A stretch of 64,000 bases of DNA. Origin: Calliopum simillimum (taxonomy: Eukaryota; Arthropoda; Insecta; Diptera; Lauxaniidae). This document shows positions 21,227 through 32,080 of this stretch, one piece after another; within the stretch, counting starts at the first letter, position 1; every line of letters begins with the position of its first letter. The position numbers and the translations under genes were made by a program. The stretch is taken from contig OX638370.1 of NCBI GenBank assembly GCA_951812925.1, positions 45,759,948 to 45,823,947 of the forward strand. Direction: 5' to 3'. The notes below the pieces were generated by a model. It was not told the DNA's origin, searched no databases, and was given only the letters and a program-made list of their open reading frames with translations.

Positions 21227-22723
21227 ATGTCTACTTCGAAAAGGTTTTCTGCTACGAGAGGAAAGAGTTTTACTCCTAACAGAGGTAGAGGAAGAGGTAA
21301 TAACGTTTCTAGGAATTCGAGTTCAAGCTCGCTCAATCAATCCTATTCTAGGCAACCAGCTACAACCAGCGGTACACAGAGAGTGGTACATTCACCACCT
21401 TCTAATAATTTACAGCCTTTGTTAGACCAGGGAGAAGAAAATTTAAATCGCGGTCCTGTCCGTAACGAAGACCACGACATTAGTTCAGGCTCTGAATCAA
21501 ATTTGATTGGTTTTGGTCCAGACCCTGTGAACATAGACCAACTTATCCCACACATCCAAAACGCGAACGAAACGATGGCTTCGAGCTCCAATAATGTACC
21601 AGCGGAGGGTGACGTCCAAGCTGACCGTAATTCTGCTGAGGAAGTAGCTAATGTTAGCAATGTAAACGAACTTCTTGCCCTTATGAGAGAAACTTTTCGC
21701 TTGACACAGGAAGGCATGAACCGAGAATTTCAAGCTATTAAAAATGAGATTTCGGCTATGAATTTAGCCATGCGCAATCCAAGTGCACCTCCGGTTAATC
21801 AGCCACCAAGTCAGCCCGAACAAGCGATGCCTCGTGAACAGCGCCGCTCAGAACCTCTGAGACCAGCTTTAAATATGCCGGCAATTTCCAATCAACACGC
21901 CCCCAATAATTCCATAAAGTTACAGGAATGGAAAATATCCTACGATGGCAAAGGAAATGTTTCTGATTTTCTTTTTAAAATAGATACTCTTGTAGAAAGG
22001 ACAAATTGTTGCCTTAACCATCTTCTAGCTAACTTTCATATTTTCCTTACTGGTAAGGCTGAAGAGTGGTATTGGATTTTTACTAGGCATAACCCAGCAG
22101 CTGCATATCCATTTCTTTGTTTTTCTCTTAGAAAAGAGTTCGGTTCACGCGAAAGCGATCACGAGGTTGTTTTAAAAATTTCACTCCGAAAACAAGGAAT
22201 TAGAGAATCTTATGACGACTTTCATTCTGACATAGTTTCGATGAATTCCCGATTAAGAGTTCCTCTTCACGAAAGTTCGTTAGTAGACATCATGAAAAAT
22301 AATTTAATTCCTAGTTTGAAGGTTCTACTTTTTAACGCCCAGCCTAATACCCTCAACGAGTTAAGGGACATGGCCCGAAAAGGAGAGCAAGTTTTACGCG
22401 AAAACAGATCGATTCGCCAGGTTAATGAAATTTCAGCTCCGAAAAGTGATGAAGAAAGTGAAGTGGAGGGGGATCCACAAATAGAAGCTATTCAGGCAAG
22501 CTGGCGCAAGCCTGACTATTCGAAAATTCAATGCTGGAATTGCAATGCTTTCGGGCATTCATACATTTATTGTCCAGAGGTAATTCGAAACATTTTTTGT
22601 TTCAAGTGCGGACAGAAGGGAGTTACCACTCCAACATGTCCAAACAGGCATCCGGGAAATTTAAAAAGGAGCGAGATGGCGACCGGGGACACTCGTTCTT
22701 CCCACAAAACCCCGAGTTTATAA
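21227..22723 (+). CDS. gag: Gag of the LTR retrotransposon
   Basis: The 498-residue structural protein packages element RNA into cytoplasmic particles. The N-terminus is Ser/Arg/Gly-rich (RGRGRGNN near residue 23). A capsid-like region begins around LQEWKISYDGKGNVSDFLFK and includes GKAEEWYW. Two zinc knuckles lie at the end. CWNCNAFGHSYIYC (C436, C439, H444, C449) is canonical. The second (C458, C461, C471) has Val where His is expected. The ATG at 21227 is the first in this frame after the leader. The ORF overlaps pol by 193 nt in the -1 frame. No premature stops are present. Confidence 0.9.
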   Translation: MSTSKRFSATRGKSFTPNRGRGRGNNVSRNSSSSSLNQSYSRQPATTSGTQRVVHSPPSNNLQPLLDQGEENLNRGPVRNEDHDISSGSESNLIGFGPDPVNIDQLIPHIQNANETMASSSNNVPAEGDVQADRNSAEEVANVSNVNELLALMRETFRLTQEGMNREFQAIKNEISAMNLAMRNPSAPPVNQPPSQPEQAMPREQRRSEPLRPALNMPAISNQHAPNNSIKLQEWKISYDGKGNVSDFLFKIDTLVERTNCCLNHLLANFHIFLTGKAEEWYWIFTRHNPAAAYPFLCFSLRKEFGSRESDHEVVLKISLRKQGIRESYDDFHSDIVSMNSRLRVPLHESSLVDIMKNNLIPSLKVLLFNAQPNTLNELRDMARKGEQVLRENRSIRQVNEISAPKSDEESEVEGDPQIEAIQASWRKPDYSKIQCWNCNAFGHSYIYCPEVIRNIFCFKCGQKGVTTPTCPNRHPGNLKRSEMATGDTRSSHKTPSL

Positions 22724-25700
22724 ATAAAACGGAACTAAACGTTCAAAACTCGTACTTAAACTCTTCGGACACTACGTGTCAATTATACCCTGACGTTCCA
22801 TTAGTACCCTGCTTTACCAATAACAGACTTTCAAATCCAAAATTTTCATTTGTATCGAAAAGAATTTTGAATTGCAGGCTTCGATATAAAAAGCGACGAC
22901 ATTTTCGTAAAATTATAGAATCTACCAAATTATGCGATGGCGACGATGATCGCCCTTTTGCAAAAATTAGTATAGGCGATGAGTCAATTTTCGGTTTGCT
23001 AGATTCTGGCGCAAGTGTCTCAGTATTGGGCCACAATTGCATCGAATTTTTACAAAAACTTCGTTTACCATTTAAATCGATTAAATCCTCAGTATCAACT
23101 GCTGAAGGTTCGAAGCAAAGTGTCATTGGATATTGTTCCCTGCCTGTTAAATATAAAAACTTAACCAAAACTATTAATTTTTACCTGGTTCCGACGTTAA
23201 AGCAAAAAGTTTACCTAGGTGTAGATTTTTGGCGAGAATTCGCCCTTGCGCCTGAAATTATACCACAAATTTCCGAAATTGAATTCGACGAGTACGCAGT
23301 CTCTGACAATTTTCATGATTTAAATTCCGATCAACAAAATGAGCTTGATAAGGCAATTTTGAAATTTCCATCCTATGAAAAACAGGGTTTAGGTTGTACT
23401 AACCTCCTTGAACACCATATTGATACTGGCGAGGCTGAACCTGTCAAGTCAAGACATTTTCCATTATCTCCTCCACGTCAAGAGGAAGTTTACAAAGAAA
23501 TCGATCGTCTTCTTGATTTAGGCGTTATTGAAGAATCAAATTCGCCATGGTGTTGCCCAGTAGTTCTGGTTCGAAATAAACCTGGAAAGGTTAGGATGTG
23601 CCTTGACTCTCGAAAATTAAATTTGCTCACGAAAAAAGATTCGTACCCACTTCCTCATATTAATGGCCTTTTAAGCCGACTTAAAGACACTCATTTTATT
23701 AGCGGCATCGATTTGAAAGATGCATTCTTTCAAATTAAACTCTCTGAATCGTCGAAAGAAAAAACAGCCTTCGCTGTACCGGGAAAGCCTTTGTACCATT
23801 TTAAAGTAATGCCCTTTGGGCTTTGCAATGGTCCACAAACCATGAGCCGACTTATGGACAGGGTCATACCGTCAAGGCTCAGAGAAAATGTTTTCATTTA
23901 CTTAGACGATCTACTCGTTTGTAGCCCGGATTTTGAGTCGCATTTGAAATTATTGAGTGAAGTTGCAAGTTGCTTACGAAAAGCGAATCTAACTATAAAT
24001 ATTGGCAAGAGCAAATTTTGTCAAAAAGAGATCAAGTATTTGGGATATCGTGTAGGACAAGGTTGCCTGAAGGTCGATACCGAAAAAGTGGATGCCATTT
24101 ACAAATTTCCTTTGCCGAAAACGGCTAAACAAATTCGTCGATTCATAGGAATGGCCAATTGGTACCGATCATTTATTAGAAATTTTTCAGACCTTGCGGG
24201 TCCGCTTACCGAGTGTCTCAAAAAGGCAAAATCTTTTAAACTAACGCCAGAAGCAATTGATTCCTTTGAAAAATTAAAAGATGCTTTATCATCTGCACCT
24301 GTTCTTGCTCAGCCCGACTTTAGTAAAGAGTTTTTTATAGGTTGTGATGCGTCGAAATTAGGGGTGGGTGGTGTTCTTTACCAGTTAGACGATGATTCGA
24401 AAGAACGACCAATTGCCTTCGTTTCAAAAAAATTGAATAGGTGCCAAAGAAACTACACAGTCACCGAACTGGAATGTCTAGCGGCAGTGGTATGTGTAGA
24501 TCGCTTTAGGGCATATATTGAAGGTTTACCTTTCCGTATTATAACCGATCATTCTTCATTGAGGTGGCTTATGTCACAACAAGACTTAAACGGTCGTCTA
24601 GCTCGATGGAGCTTAAAATTACAAGTTTTTGATTTCAAAGTGGAACATAGAAAAGGTTCCCTTAATGTAGTCCCAGACGCTCTGTCTAGATCCGAAATTG
24701 ATGAACTTTCCATCACAAATAGTCCCGTTGATGTAGATTTATCAGCACCTGATTTTGAAAAGGAAGAATATCAGAATTTGAGAAATACGATTCTCAAGAA
24801 TCAAAGCTCGTTACCTGATCTTCGATTGTCTGATAATTTAATCTACAAAAGGGTGCATTTTCGGGAGGGTCTTGAAGACGAAGAACCAAACCTTTGGCGA
24901 CTGTGGATTCCCACAACGCTTACAAACTTTGTAATTCGAAGTGCACACGACTCCGTCGTAAGCTGTCATGGCGGATATGCCAAAACTCTAGCTAGGGTCA
25001 GACAAAAATATTTTTGGCCAACAATGGCAAAAGACATAAAGAGTTTTGTTGACGGTTGTGATACATGCAAATCGGTAAAACCAACCAATAAAATTTTGCG
25101 TCCACCTATGGGCAAAGCCTTTTTAACCGAACGTCCTTTTCAGCGTTTTTATTGTGACTTTTTGGGTCCTTACCCCAGGAACAAGACTTCCAAGAATACT
25201 GCTCTTTTTATTGTGCTTGATCATATGACCAAGTTCATATTTCTCAAGCCAATGCCGGCTGCCACAACGGCTAATGTAATAGATTTCTTTTCAAATGAAA
25301 TTTTTCCCGCCTTTGGAGTGCCACAGTTCGTGCATAGCGATAATGGCAAACAATTCGTATCGAAGGAGATGCAAGAATTTTTCTTAGGTTATGGTATAAC
25401 CCACATTAAAACCGGGTTCTATTCGCCTCAAGCAAACGCCTCCGAGCGTGCAAATCGCGAGATCATTATAAAATTGCGGATTTTTCTTGAGAACCATAGT
25501 GACCATTGTAGCTGGGATAAATATATACCTCAGATCCTTTCGATTTTGCGGAGCGATTACCATTCGGCTATAAAGTGCTCTCCGTATTTCGCTGTCTTCG
25601 GACAGAATATGTGTCAACATGCTTCATCCTACGAACTTCTTAAAAACCTAAAATGTTTATCCTACGATGAGGTTAAGATTGAACAAGATTTTGATCGCTT

Positions 25701-25983
25701 AAATAGACTGCGGGACAAAATCCGTAAAAATTTAGGAATTGCCCACGAAAAAGCTACCAAAACTTACAATGTTCGTTCGAAACCCGTTAATTATCGTGTA
25801 GGTCAAGAAGTTTTCAGAGAAAATAACACCCAAAGTAACTTTTCAAAGGGCATCAACTCCATATTTAATCGGAAATACATTAAATGCCGAATTAGGAAAA
25901 AGCTTGGCACTGCATTGTACGAGTTGGAAGATTTGAAAGGAAACTATATTGGTCCTTTTCACGCTGATAAGATCAAACCCTAA
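22531..25983 (+). CDS. pol: Pol polyprotein: protease, RT, RNase H, integrase
   Basis: The open frame has 1150 codons and is read by -1 frameshift from gag, so its first ~44 codons are probably not translated from the ATG. Counting from 22531, the aspartic protease has LLDSGAS with Asp158. RT has the YLDD box at 457-460. RNase H has GCDAS at 604-608 and TELE. Integrase has a zinc-binding H806, H813, C843, C846 and a catalytic triad Asp876 (FYCDF), Asp937 (SDNGKQF) and Glu972 (NASER). The C-terminus GPFHADKIKP resembles other gypsy integrase tails. All key residues are intact, so the protein is probably active. Confidence 0.92.
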   Translation: MLELQCFRAFIHLLSRGNSKHFLFQVRTEGSYHSNMSKQASGKFKKERDGDRGHSFFPQNPEFINKTELNVQNSYLNSSDTTCQLYPDVPLVPCFTNNRLSNPKFSFVSKRILNCRLRYKKRRHFRKIIESTKLCDGDDDRPFAKISIGDESIFGLLDSGASVSVLGHNCIEFLQKLRLPFKSIKSSVSTAEGSKQSVIGYCSLPVKYKNLTKTINFYLVPTLKQKVYLGVDFWREFALAPEIIPQISEIEFDEYAVSDNFHDLNSDQQNELDKAILKFPSYEKQGLGCTNLLEHHIDTGEAEPVKSRHFPLSPPRQEEVYKEIDRLLDLGVIEESNSPWCCPVVLVRNKPGKVRMCLDSRKLNLLTKKDSYPLPHINGLLSRLKDTHFISGIDLKDAFFQIKLSESSKEKTAFAVPGKPLYHFKVMPFGLCNGPQTMSRLMDRVIPSRLRENVFIYLDDLLVCSPDFESHLKLLSEVASCLRKANLTINIGKSKFCQKEIKYLGYRVGQGCLKVDTEKVDAIYKFPLPKTAKQIRRFIGMANWYRSFIRNFSDLAGPLTECLKKAKSFKLTPEAIDSFEKLKDALSSAPVLAQPDFSKEFFIGCDASKLGVGGVLYQLDDDSKERPIAFVSKKLNRCQRNYTVTELECLAAVVCVDRFRAYIEGLPFRIITDHSSLRWLMSQQDLNGRLARWSLKLQVFDFKVEHRKGSLNVVPDALSRSEIDELSITNSPVDVDLSAPDFEKEEYQNLRNTILKNQSSLPDLRLSDNLIYKRVHFREGLEDEEPNLWRLWIPTTLTNFVIRSAHDSVVSCHGGYAKTLARVRQKYFWPTMAKDIKSFVDGCDTCKSVKPTNKILRPPMGKAFLTERPFQRFYCDFLGPYPRNKTSKNTALFIVLDHMTKFIFLKPMPAATTANVIDFFSNEIFPAFGVPQFVHSDNGKQFVSKEMQEFFLGYGITHIKTGFYSPQANASERANREIIIKLRIFLENHSDHCSWDKYIPQILSILRSDYHSAIKCSPYFAVFGQNMCQHASSYELLKNLKCLSYDEVKIEQDFDRLNRLRDKIRKNLGIAHEKATKTYNVRSKPVNYRVGQEVFRENNTQSNFSKGINSIFNRKYIKCRIRKKLGTALYELEDLKGNYIGPFHADKIKP
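22657..22663 (+). promoter_or_regulatory. -1 ribosomal frameshift heptamer AAATTTA
   Basis: In the gag frame the codons are GGA AAT TTA, so A-AAT-TTA fits the X-XXY-YYZ rule exactly. The same heptamer is used at the Rous sarcoma virus gag-pol junction. Slipping back one base enters the pol frame with no intervening stop. A possible downstream stem pairs cgggg (22684-22688) with ccccg, but its ~20-nt distance is longer than usual. Confidence 0.75.
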
Positions 25984-26804
25984 ATTTCTGTATTTGCATT
26001 TTTCAATTTAATGACTTATCTTTGTTGGCCCGTGCCACCTGGTTAGCCCGCAAGGGCATCTTTTGTAAGTGAAGATGACGGGAGTAGCGACCCTGCGTAC
26101 CCTAGTGAAGCCAAATCGCGTCTGACCCATAGTGGGCGGCTATTTGGTCAGCGTCTGTACCCATAGTGGGCGGCTGTATATTTTAAGTCCAAGAAAGCGT
26201 CTGTTCCCAGATTGGGCGGCTAATTGGCCAGCGTCTGTCCCATATTGGGCGGCTGTTTCCCCTTCTGTAGGTTACCAAAAGGTAACTGAGCTATGCTCGA
26301 GATAACTCGGCATACAGCATGTCAAGACATGCTGCTAAATATTTCATTAAATTTTTCCATATTTGTTTAAAATTTGTTCCAGACAACAGAACCGTAACGA
26401 TAAGTATGCGTTTGTGCTTGGCCAGCCCTTTTGGGTATCACACTCACTGTAAGTTTGACCGAGGGCAGACGCAGACTAACGCCCTATGTCCTCTTTTGGA
26501 CTAAACGGTGGAGGTTCCACCGGGGGTTCGTCGCTATGACGAAGTTGGACCCATGGACGTCCAAGCCTTATAGGATTTCTTTTCTCAATCTTTCAGGCAA
26601 ATTGCAAGTTTCTAAAAATTTACGTCAGCTAACAGCGGAAATGAGTAGTCAGACTTGTGCCCGGCTTGTCGTGGGTCGAGCCACACGTAGTTTTTTTGCC
26701 CGGCTTGTCGTGGGTCGTGCCACACGTAGTTTGCTACTATAAGTAATTGAAGACCTCTGTTCCTGTTTGTTCTAGCGCCCGAAGGACTTATAACAAAGCA
26801 GGTT
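25984..26804 (+). other. Non-coding region between pol and 3' LTR, with two tandem arrays
   Basis: Four units of gcgtctgtcccatantgggcggct start at 26118, 26151, 26197 and 26231. Two ~38-bp copies of tgcccggcttgtcgtgggtc followed by gccacacgtag lie at 26658-26695 and 26698-26733. The region is GC-richer than the element average. No env-like ORF with signal peptide or transmembrane segment is seen. A purine-rich polypurine tract just before the LTR is weak (aaagcaggtt). Confidence 0.7.
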
Positions 26805-29018
26805 TGTTGCGGAGTGGTTCAATTTTGCAGATTTATTTTGCTAGTTGATTTTTACGAAAACGCTTTTCGATTTGATTGTAAATTTAAAATTAACCGTCGG
26901 CCACCTACCGGCAAAAAGCACTCAGCTTTTGCACAAATCGAAAAGCTTTGTGTCTTTGCAAATACATAATGACCCTGAAATAAACTTGCTTGATATGAAA
27001 ATTGTATTTGCATTCCCATCGTAACGGCGTTCAAAAAAAAAAAAAAAAAGAACAAAGAAAATGCCACTGCGCATGTCAATTTTTTTATGCTATTAAACAT
27101 GCGATCAGCTAAGAACAAAGAAAAACCCACTGCGCATGTACATTTTTTTTCTAGCAGAACATGCGATCAGCATCGAACATAGAAACGGTAACGGCGCATG
27201 TAAATTTTTCCGCTAGCGTGACATGCGGTCAGTGTCTTTGAACAAGGAAAATCAGTTGGGGGTTGAATTTTAGCGTGGCATCGAGCAGACGTCGGTAGAA
27301 AAAAGTTCGCGTACAATACGGAAAAAGAAAAAAAAAAAGAAACAAAACGTTTTTGCGACCACGGTTTTTATATTTAATTTTAACCAAAAAAATAAACTAA
27401 AAGTTTAGATTTTTCGTGATTTCGTGCGGTTTTAATTCCTAGAGAAAAAAAGAAAGGAAAAAGGAAATAAAAACTTAAAAATCCTAGTGAAGTTAAACCC
27501 ATGTAAAAATTTAGAGTTGCACACACAAAAAAAAAAAAAGAGAAACTAAATAAAATACAAGAAAACTAAAATTGTCAAAATTATTTACTTAATTAAACTA
27601 AGTGCGCGAAGGCCAGGCACACATTATTTTTTGCCTAGTGCGTAGAAACCTAACCTCAAAAAAAGTGGTTGCGGAACGCTAGCGCTCCTACAAACATATA
27701 AAGTGGGTAAAGTGGTGCTGACATCATCAACTGCTGCGCCAAAATTTTTTGTATGTGTGTATGTGCAGTGGGACAAAATATTGTGCGCAAGAGAAGACAA
27801 CATAAAGAGCATCGGAAAAGGAAAGAAACAGCATTAAGAAAAGAAATAAAACCGAAAAAAGAAGTGTCAAATTGCACTCACAACAAAAAAAAATAGAACA
27901 TAAGCAATTTCGAGAATCGAAAAGTGTAAAAAAGCAAAACAAAACCAAAAACGATGAAAGGACTAGAACACTAAGTCAAATAAAAATTGCAAAAAAGGAG
28001 AAATTCCATTAAATTAATAAAAATATGAAACTAAACAAACGAAAATCATTAAATAAAAGAAAAATAAAAATGACAAGAAACTATTTATAATAATATTGCA
28101 AATAAATAAAATAACGAAGAAAAAAAAATTAATAAGAAGATAAAAACAAAATAAAAATAAAAAAACCTAATAACACAACGAGTAAAGCAAAAGCTAAACC
28201 AAATGCTTAACGTCGTCTATTTTTGCCGTTTGGTTGGTGCAGCAAGTAGCAGAGATCTTAAAAGCAACGCGAAATAACCCCGTCTATGCAACCCGTTGGT
28301 GTATCGTCGAACCCGAAGTAAAATTTTTATAACCACTAGTTACGCCCATGTTAAGTTTAATGGTAAGAAATCGTATTATAAGTAAGAATATTAGCGTTAC
28401 ATATATCGAATGTAAAGCTACATAAAAAGATGTTACCAAAATTGTAAAATCTCTTTGAGCTTACGTTTGAATCGTCAGCTTAATTAATGTTAATATCAAA
28501 ATAATAAAAATAACCTTTGTTATAACGCTTTTGTTTATAATAAGGATTTGAATTGGCGAACTATATAAATAATAAACGTAGCATAGTATATATATTGGCC
28601 AATATTTATTGTTATAGCGTATAACATACATATTTAGCCTTGTTAAGCTTTTGCAAAATTAATTCATTCCTAAAATTAAAAACTAGAAGTGTAAATTTTG
28701 TAAAGAAAAACAGAATCTTTATTAATAAATAATGAAATTAATCATCTGCTAATTCCCTAAGTAAAATGAAACTCTAAATTTTTAATTCTATTGGGGGAAT
28801 GCCGGGGTGAGGATTTCAGACAGGATGCTGCGGTAAGAGACTAAAACGGGATGAGCTAGGTTTGTTTTGGATTTTTCATAATTTTTTTTATGTTTACGCA
28901 ACGGGTAGAAAAAGGGCGAAGCACGAACCATATTCTAGCCGGGATATATGCTTTCGAACGAGTTGAATTTGATTTCATGAAAATGGAAAAATTTTAATAG
29001 CAACAAGCCTGCGTAACA
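26805..29018 (+). repeat. 3' LTR (2214 bp)
   Basis: Starts TGTTGCGGAG, ends GCGTAACA, and is followed by the AATA duplication. It appears identical to the 5' LTR, including short shadow ORFs at the same relative positions. No solo differences were found by eye. Confidence 0.92.
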
Positions 29019-29184
29019 AATACTCATTCGCTCACTTTCGAATATAAAATATTCAATCGCTCTCACTTTGTTGTCGTTTTTCGTTTTAGTGAATACAAAA
29101 TATTAAGCTATTTGATTTGTAGTCACTTTTCATTCGAGCAATTTTCGACCAATTTTTTCACTTTTAAAATGACATTTAATTGTT

Positions 29185-29440
29185 TTTAAAGTGCAGTTAC
29201 GAAAAACTGTTTCGGAAATATTCGATAAAGTCGAACTTTTCAACTTTTTGCGGTTTTTTAAGAATATTTCCTAAACGGGAACTTTTTTGTTTATGCAAAT
29301 CAGTGTTATTTCTAGATCCTATAATTCTCCACAAAAAAGATTCTAATATTTTTTATCGTGTGACCTACCATTTTCATCATAAAGCCTCCTAAATGGAAAT
29401 TAATTGAAACCACACGGATTACGGAACAGTCATGATTATG
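29185..29440. repeat. Half copy of GGATTACGGAACAG MITE
   Basis: The text gaaaaactgtttcggaaata ... cacggattacggaacag parallels the right half of the MITE at 29680-30020. The left half is absent. Confidence 0.6.
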
Positions 29441-29679
29441 TATGTCTTATTTTCTCCCAAAAGGCAGAAATTTAAAATAATCAACAACGATATGATTATT
29501 TTTATAGTAAGTTATTTTCCAAATGGTTTTGTTTGTTGGGATATCGTAAAATGAAAAACTCAAGCTTGTAGATATTGAAGTTTTATTGATATTTGTAATT
29601 TAATAATCGACCTCATATCAATTTTATAATGTTCAGAAAATGTCAAGCACTGAAATATGGTAAAATTTAACCTATCTGC

Positions 29680-30020
29680 CGTATTCCGTAATCCGCTTGG
29701 TTTCAATAACTTTTAACTTAGGAAGCTTTTTGATGAAAATGGTGAGTCACACGGTAAAAAGTATTAGAATCTTTTTTGTGGAAAATTACAGGTTCTACAA
29801 ATAATATTGATTTATATTGACGAAAAAGTAACCGTTTCGAAAATATTTGATAAAGTCGAATTTTTCGACTTTTTGCAGTTTTTTAAGAATATTTCCTGAA
29901 CGGTTAATTTTTCGTTAATGCAAATCAATGCTATTTGTAGAACCTATAATTCCCCACAAAAAAGATTCTGGTACTTTTTATCGAAAAAGTAATTGAAAAC
30001 ACTTGGATTACGGAACAGGC
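29680..30020. mobile_element. Palindromic MITE with GTTCCGTAATCC ends
   Basis: The left end reads ctgccgtattccgtaatccg then ttggtttcaataac. The right end reads back ctgttccgtaatccaagtg then ttttcaattac. The centre holds aaagtcgaa/ttcgactttt, so the whole 340 bp folds on itself. It directly abuts the start of the decayed retroelement LTR at 30022. No clear target duplication was found. Confidence 0.6.
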
Positions 30021-30021
30021 C

Positions 30022-30202
30022 TGTATATCTTATTGATGAGTATTGAAAATCTCTTCATTCTATGATACTATATGCACACATAAAAGTATAACTCTCTCTT
30101 ATACTCAAATTATATTTGTTGTACACATAACTTTAATTATAACATAATAAAATCATTCGAAGTCAAGCTGTTGAATTGAGCACTTCGTGTTAATACACAA
30201 CA
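30022..30202 (+). repeat. Probable short LTR of second gypsy-class element
   Basis: A ~181-bp segment begins TGTATATC and ends ACACAACA. It is followed after four bases by ttggcgacgag, a primer-site-like sequence also seen (minus strand) at 45262-45272. It contains aataaaat. The downstream LTR is missing, so the boundaries are provisional. Confidence 0.45.
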
Positions 30203-30359
30203 TAATTGGCGACGAGTAGGAGCGCGGAATTTTTTTTCTCGTAAAAAACAAAGAACCGTAATAAGAAAAGAAAACATTTTTTTTTTCATCAGTTTCTGAT
30301 TTAATTTGAGTTGAATTTTTCAACATAAAGATTTAATTTAATTTCTTCGAATCAAAAAG

Positions 30360-31200
30360 ATGACCACGACTACCGATTCTACCAAAACTACAGCGACGAC
30401 ATCGAGTACTAATTCAAAAATGGAGGCAGGAGTGACGACTGTTCCGAGCAACATTTTTCAGGCAACTAATGTTCCAGAATTTCAACCACATGAAGAAACA
30501 TGGGTAATGTGGAAAGATAAGCTTGAAAATCATTTTGGTGAAATAAGTTGTGTGGACGAAAACGCAAAAAAGAGAATTCTGTTAAAGTCAATTGGTGCTC
30601 CACAGTATAGTTTTCTTTATGACTTGTGTACGCCGTCATCACCAGGATCAATAACTTTTCAGGAGTTGTGTGATATCTTGGCGTCGCACTACATTCCACC
30701 TACTATTGTTTTTCGCGAAAGAAAAATTTTCCATAACGCAGAAAAATCTGATGGTGAAACCATTTCACAATTGTACGCGCGGGTAAAAAGTTTGGCAGCT
30801 AAATGTGAGTTTGGTACTCATTTTGAAATAACGGTTTTGGATCAGTTTTTGATCAGCTTACCAGACAAAATATTTGACCGAATCAGCGAAGAAAATGCAA
30901 ATATCACACTTATCTATGCTGTAAATAAGCGATGATTCTCGAGTCCAAATTTATGTCGAATACCGTTGGATCATCGATCGAATCGAGTGTTAACTATGTA
31001 AAAAACATGCTGTGAAGACCAACAACAAGAGTAACGGAACCAAATATACGAGGCAAGAAAGCAGCAAAAAACCGAAATATACACACTGCGGGTGGAAAAA
31101 CCACGAGGTTAGAGATTGTAAATACAAAAACAACACATGTCATACATGTTCTAAAGTGGGTCACCTAGCCTCAGTGTGTAGATCAAAACAAACTAGTAAG
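30360..31200 (+). pseudogene. Gag of decayed gypsy-class element 2
   Basis: The ATG at 30360 opens 191 codons with a Thr-rich start, then VPEFQPHEETWVMWKDKLE, the start of a Mag/CsRn1-type capsid region. After a stop, a second frame carries zinc-knuckle residues NHEVRDC and CHTCSKVGHLASVC. The first knuckle has lost its first Cys. The reading is broken at 30935 and runs into a dispersed repeat at ~31200. It is non-functional. Confidence 0.75.
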
Positions 31201-32080
31201 GGTGTAAAATTTGGCCTGGCCAAACATTAAATACCCTTTACTGCAGTATTTTTAAAAGTTTGCTCTTATGGGAGATGCTACGCTCTCTTGTCCGAATTCA
31301 CCCAGTTTTTGTTCAGAGCTTGCATTTATAGTTTTTAGTGTCTGAGTGAAAAACGCTTTCAGTATAGCGCTTTGAAGCTTTTGCTTATATAGGAGGTGCC
31401 ACGCCCTCTTGTCCGAGTTCTTCTAGTTCTAGCTTAGAGCGTGCATTTATAGTCTTTAGTATTTGAGTGAAGTTTGGTTGAATTATCTCAAAAAACTCTT
31501 TCAGTATAACATTTTGAAACTTTTGCTTATATGGGAGGTGCCACGCCCCCTAGTCCGATTTCACCCCATTTTAGCTGAGAGCTTTCATTTATGATTCTTA
31601 GTGTCTGAGTCGAATTTGGTTCGAATATCTCAGAAAACGCTTACAGTATAGCGTTTTAAAGCTTTTGCTTATATGGGAGGTGCCACGCCCTCTTGTCCGA
31701 ATTCGTTTAGTTTTTTCTCAGAGCTTGCGCTTACAATTCTTAGTATTTATGCGTATTTTGGTTGCATTGTCGTGAAAAATACTCCTAAAATTGAATATAT
31801 TTTTTGTATGGGCGGTGAGCGTGTCCGTTGACCGATTTCGCTTATTTTCAATCCCCCGAGCTATCTTTAACGACGGAGGCAGTGTACCAAATTTCATTGA
31901 ATTATATTGCTCAGTTTTCCCAAAAAGTGTATTTCAACACACTGCCAGCCACCCAGCCAGCCACCCAGCCAGACAGACGGACACGGCTACATCGACTCAG
32001 GAGGTGGCGCTGATCAAGAATATATATACTTTTCTATATCTGCCACGTCTCCTTCTCTGCGTTACAAACGGAAGGACAAA
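31185..32080. repeat. Dispersed repeat inserted in element 2, copy 1
   Basis: From aactagtaagggtgtaaaat to cgttacaaacggaaggacaaa, the sequence is collinear with 34915-35715. It contains three ~150-bp internal units of gcttatatgggaggtgccacgc followed by agtataacattttgaa. It ends with a (ccag)n stretch and gacagacggacacggctacat. Similar tails (cagacggacatggc...atcaagaatatata) are widespread in Drosophila repeats. It splits gag from protease of element 2. Confidence 0.75.

Larger units (their letters stand above)
17607..29018 (+). mobile_element. Complete Ty3/gypsy LTR retrotransposon, 11.4 kb, Osvaldo/Ulysses-like
   Basis: The 11412-bp element is flanked by AATA at 17603-17606 and 29019-29022. 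The order is LTR (2214 bp), tRNA-Lys primer site, 1.4 kb leader, gag, -1 frameshift, pol (PR-RT-RH-IN), 0.8 kb non-coding, LTR. The pol order with IN last places it in Ty3/gypsy. Very long LTRs plus a tRNA-Lys primer are features known from Drosophila Osvaldo and Ulysses. The two LTRs show no difference wherever I compared them, so the insertion looks young and may be competent. There is no env-like ORF. Confidence 0.9.

Noticed and set aside
26319..26742. Plus ORF of 103 codons as an env gene
   Set aside because: It overlaps tandem repeats, has no signal peptide or membrane segment, and differs in frame from any homologous feature.
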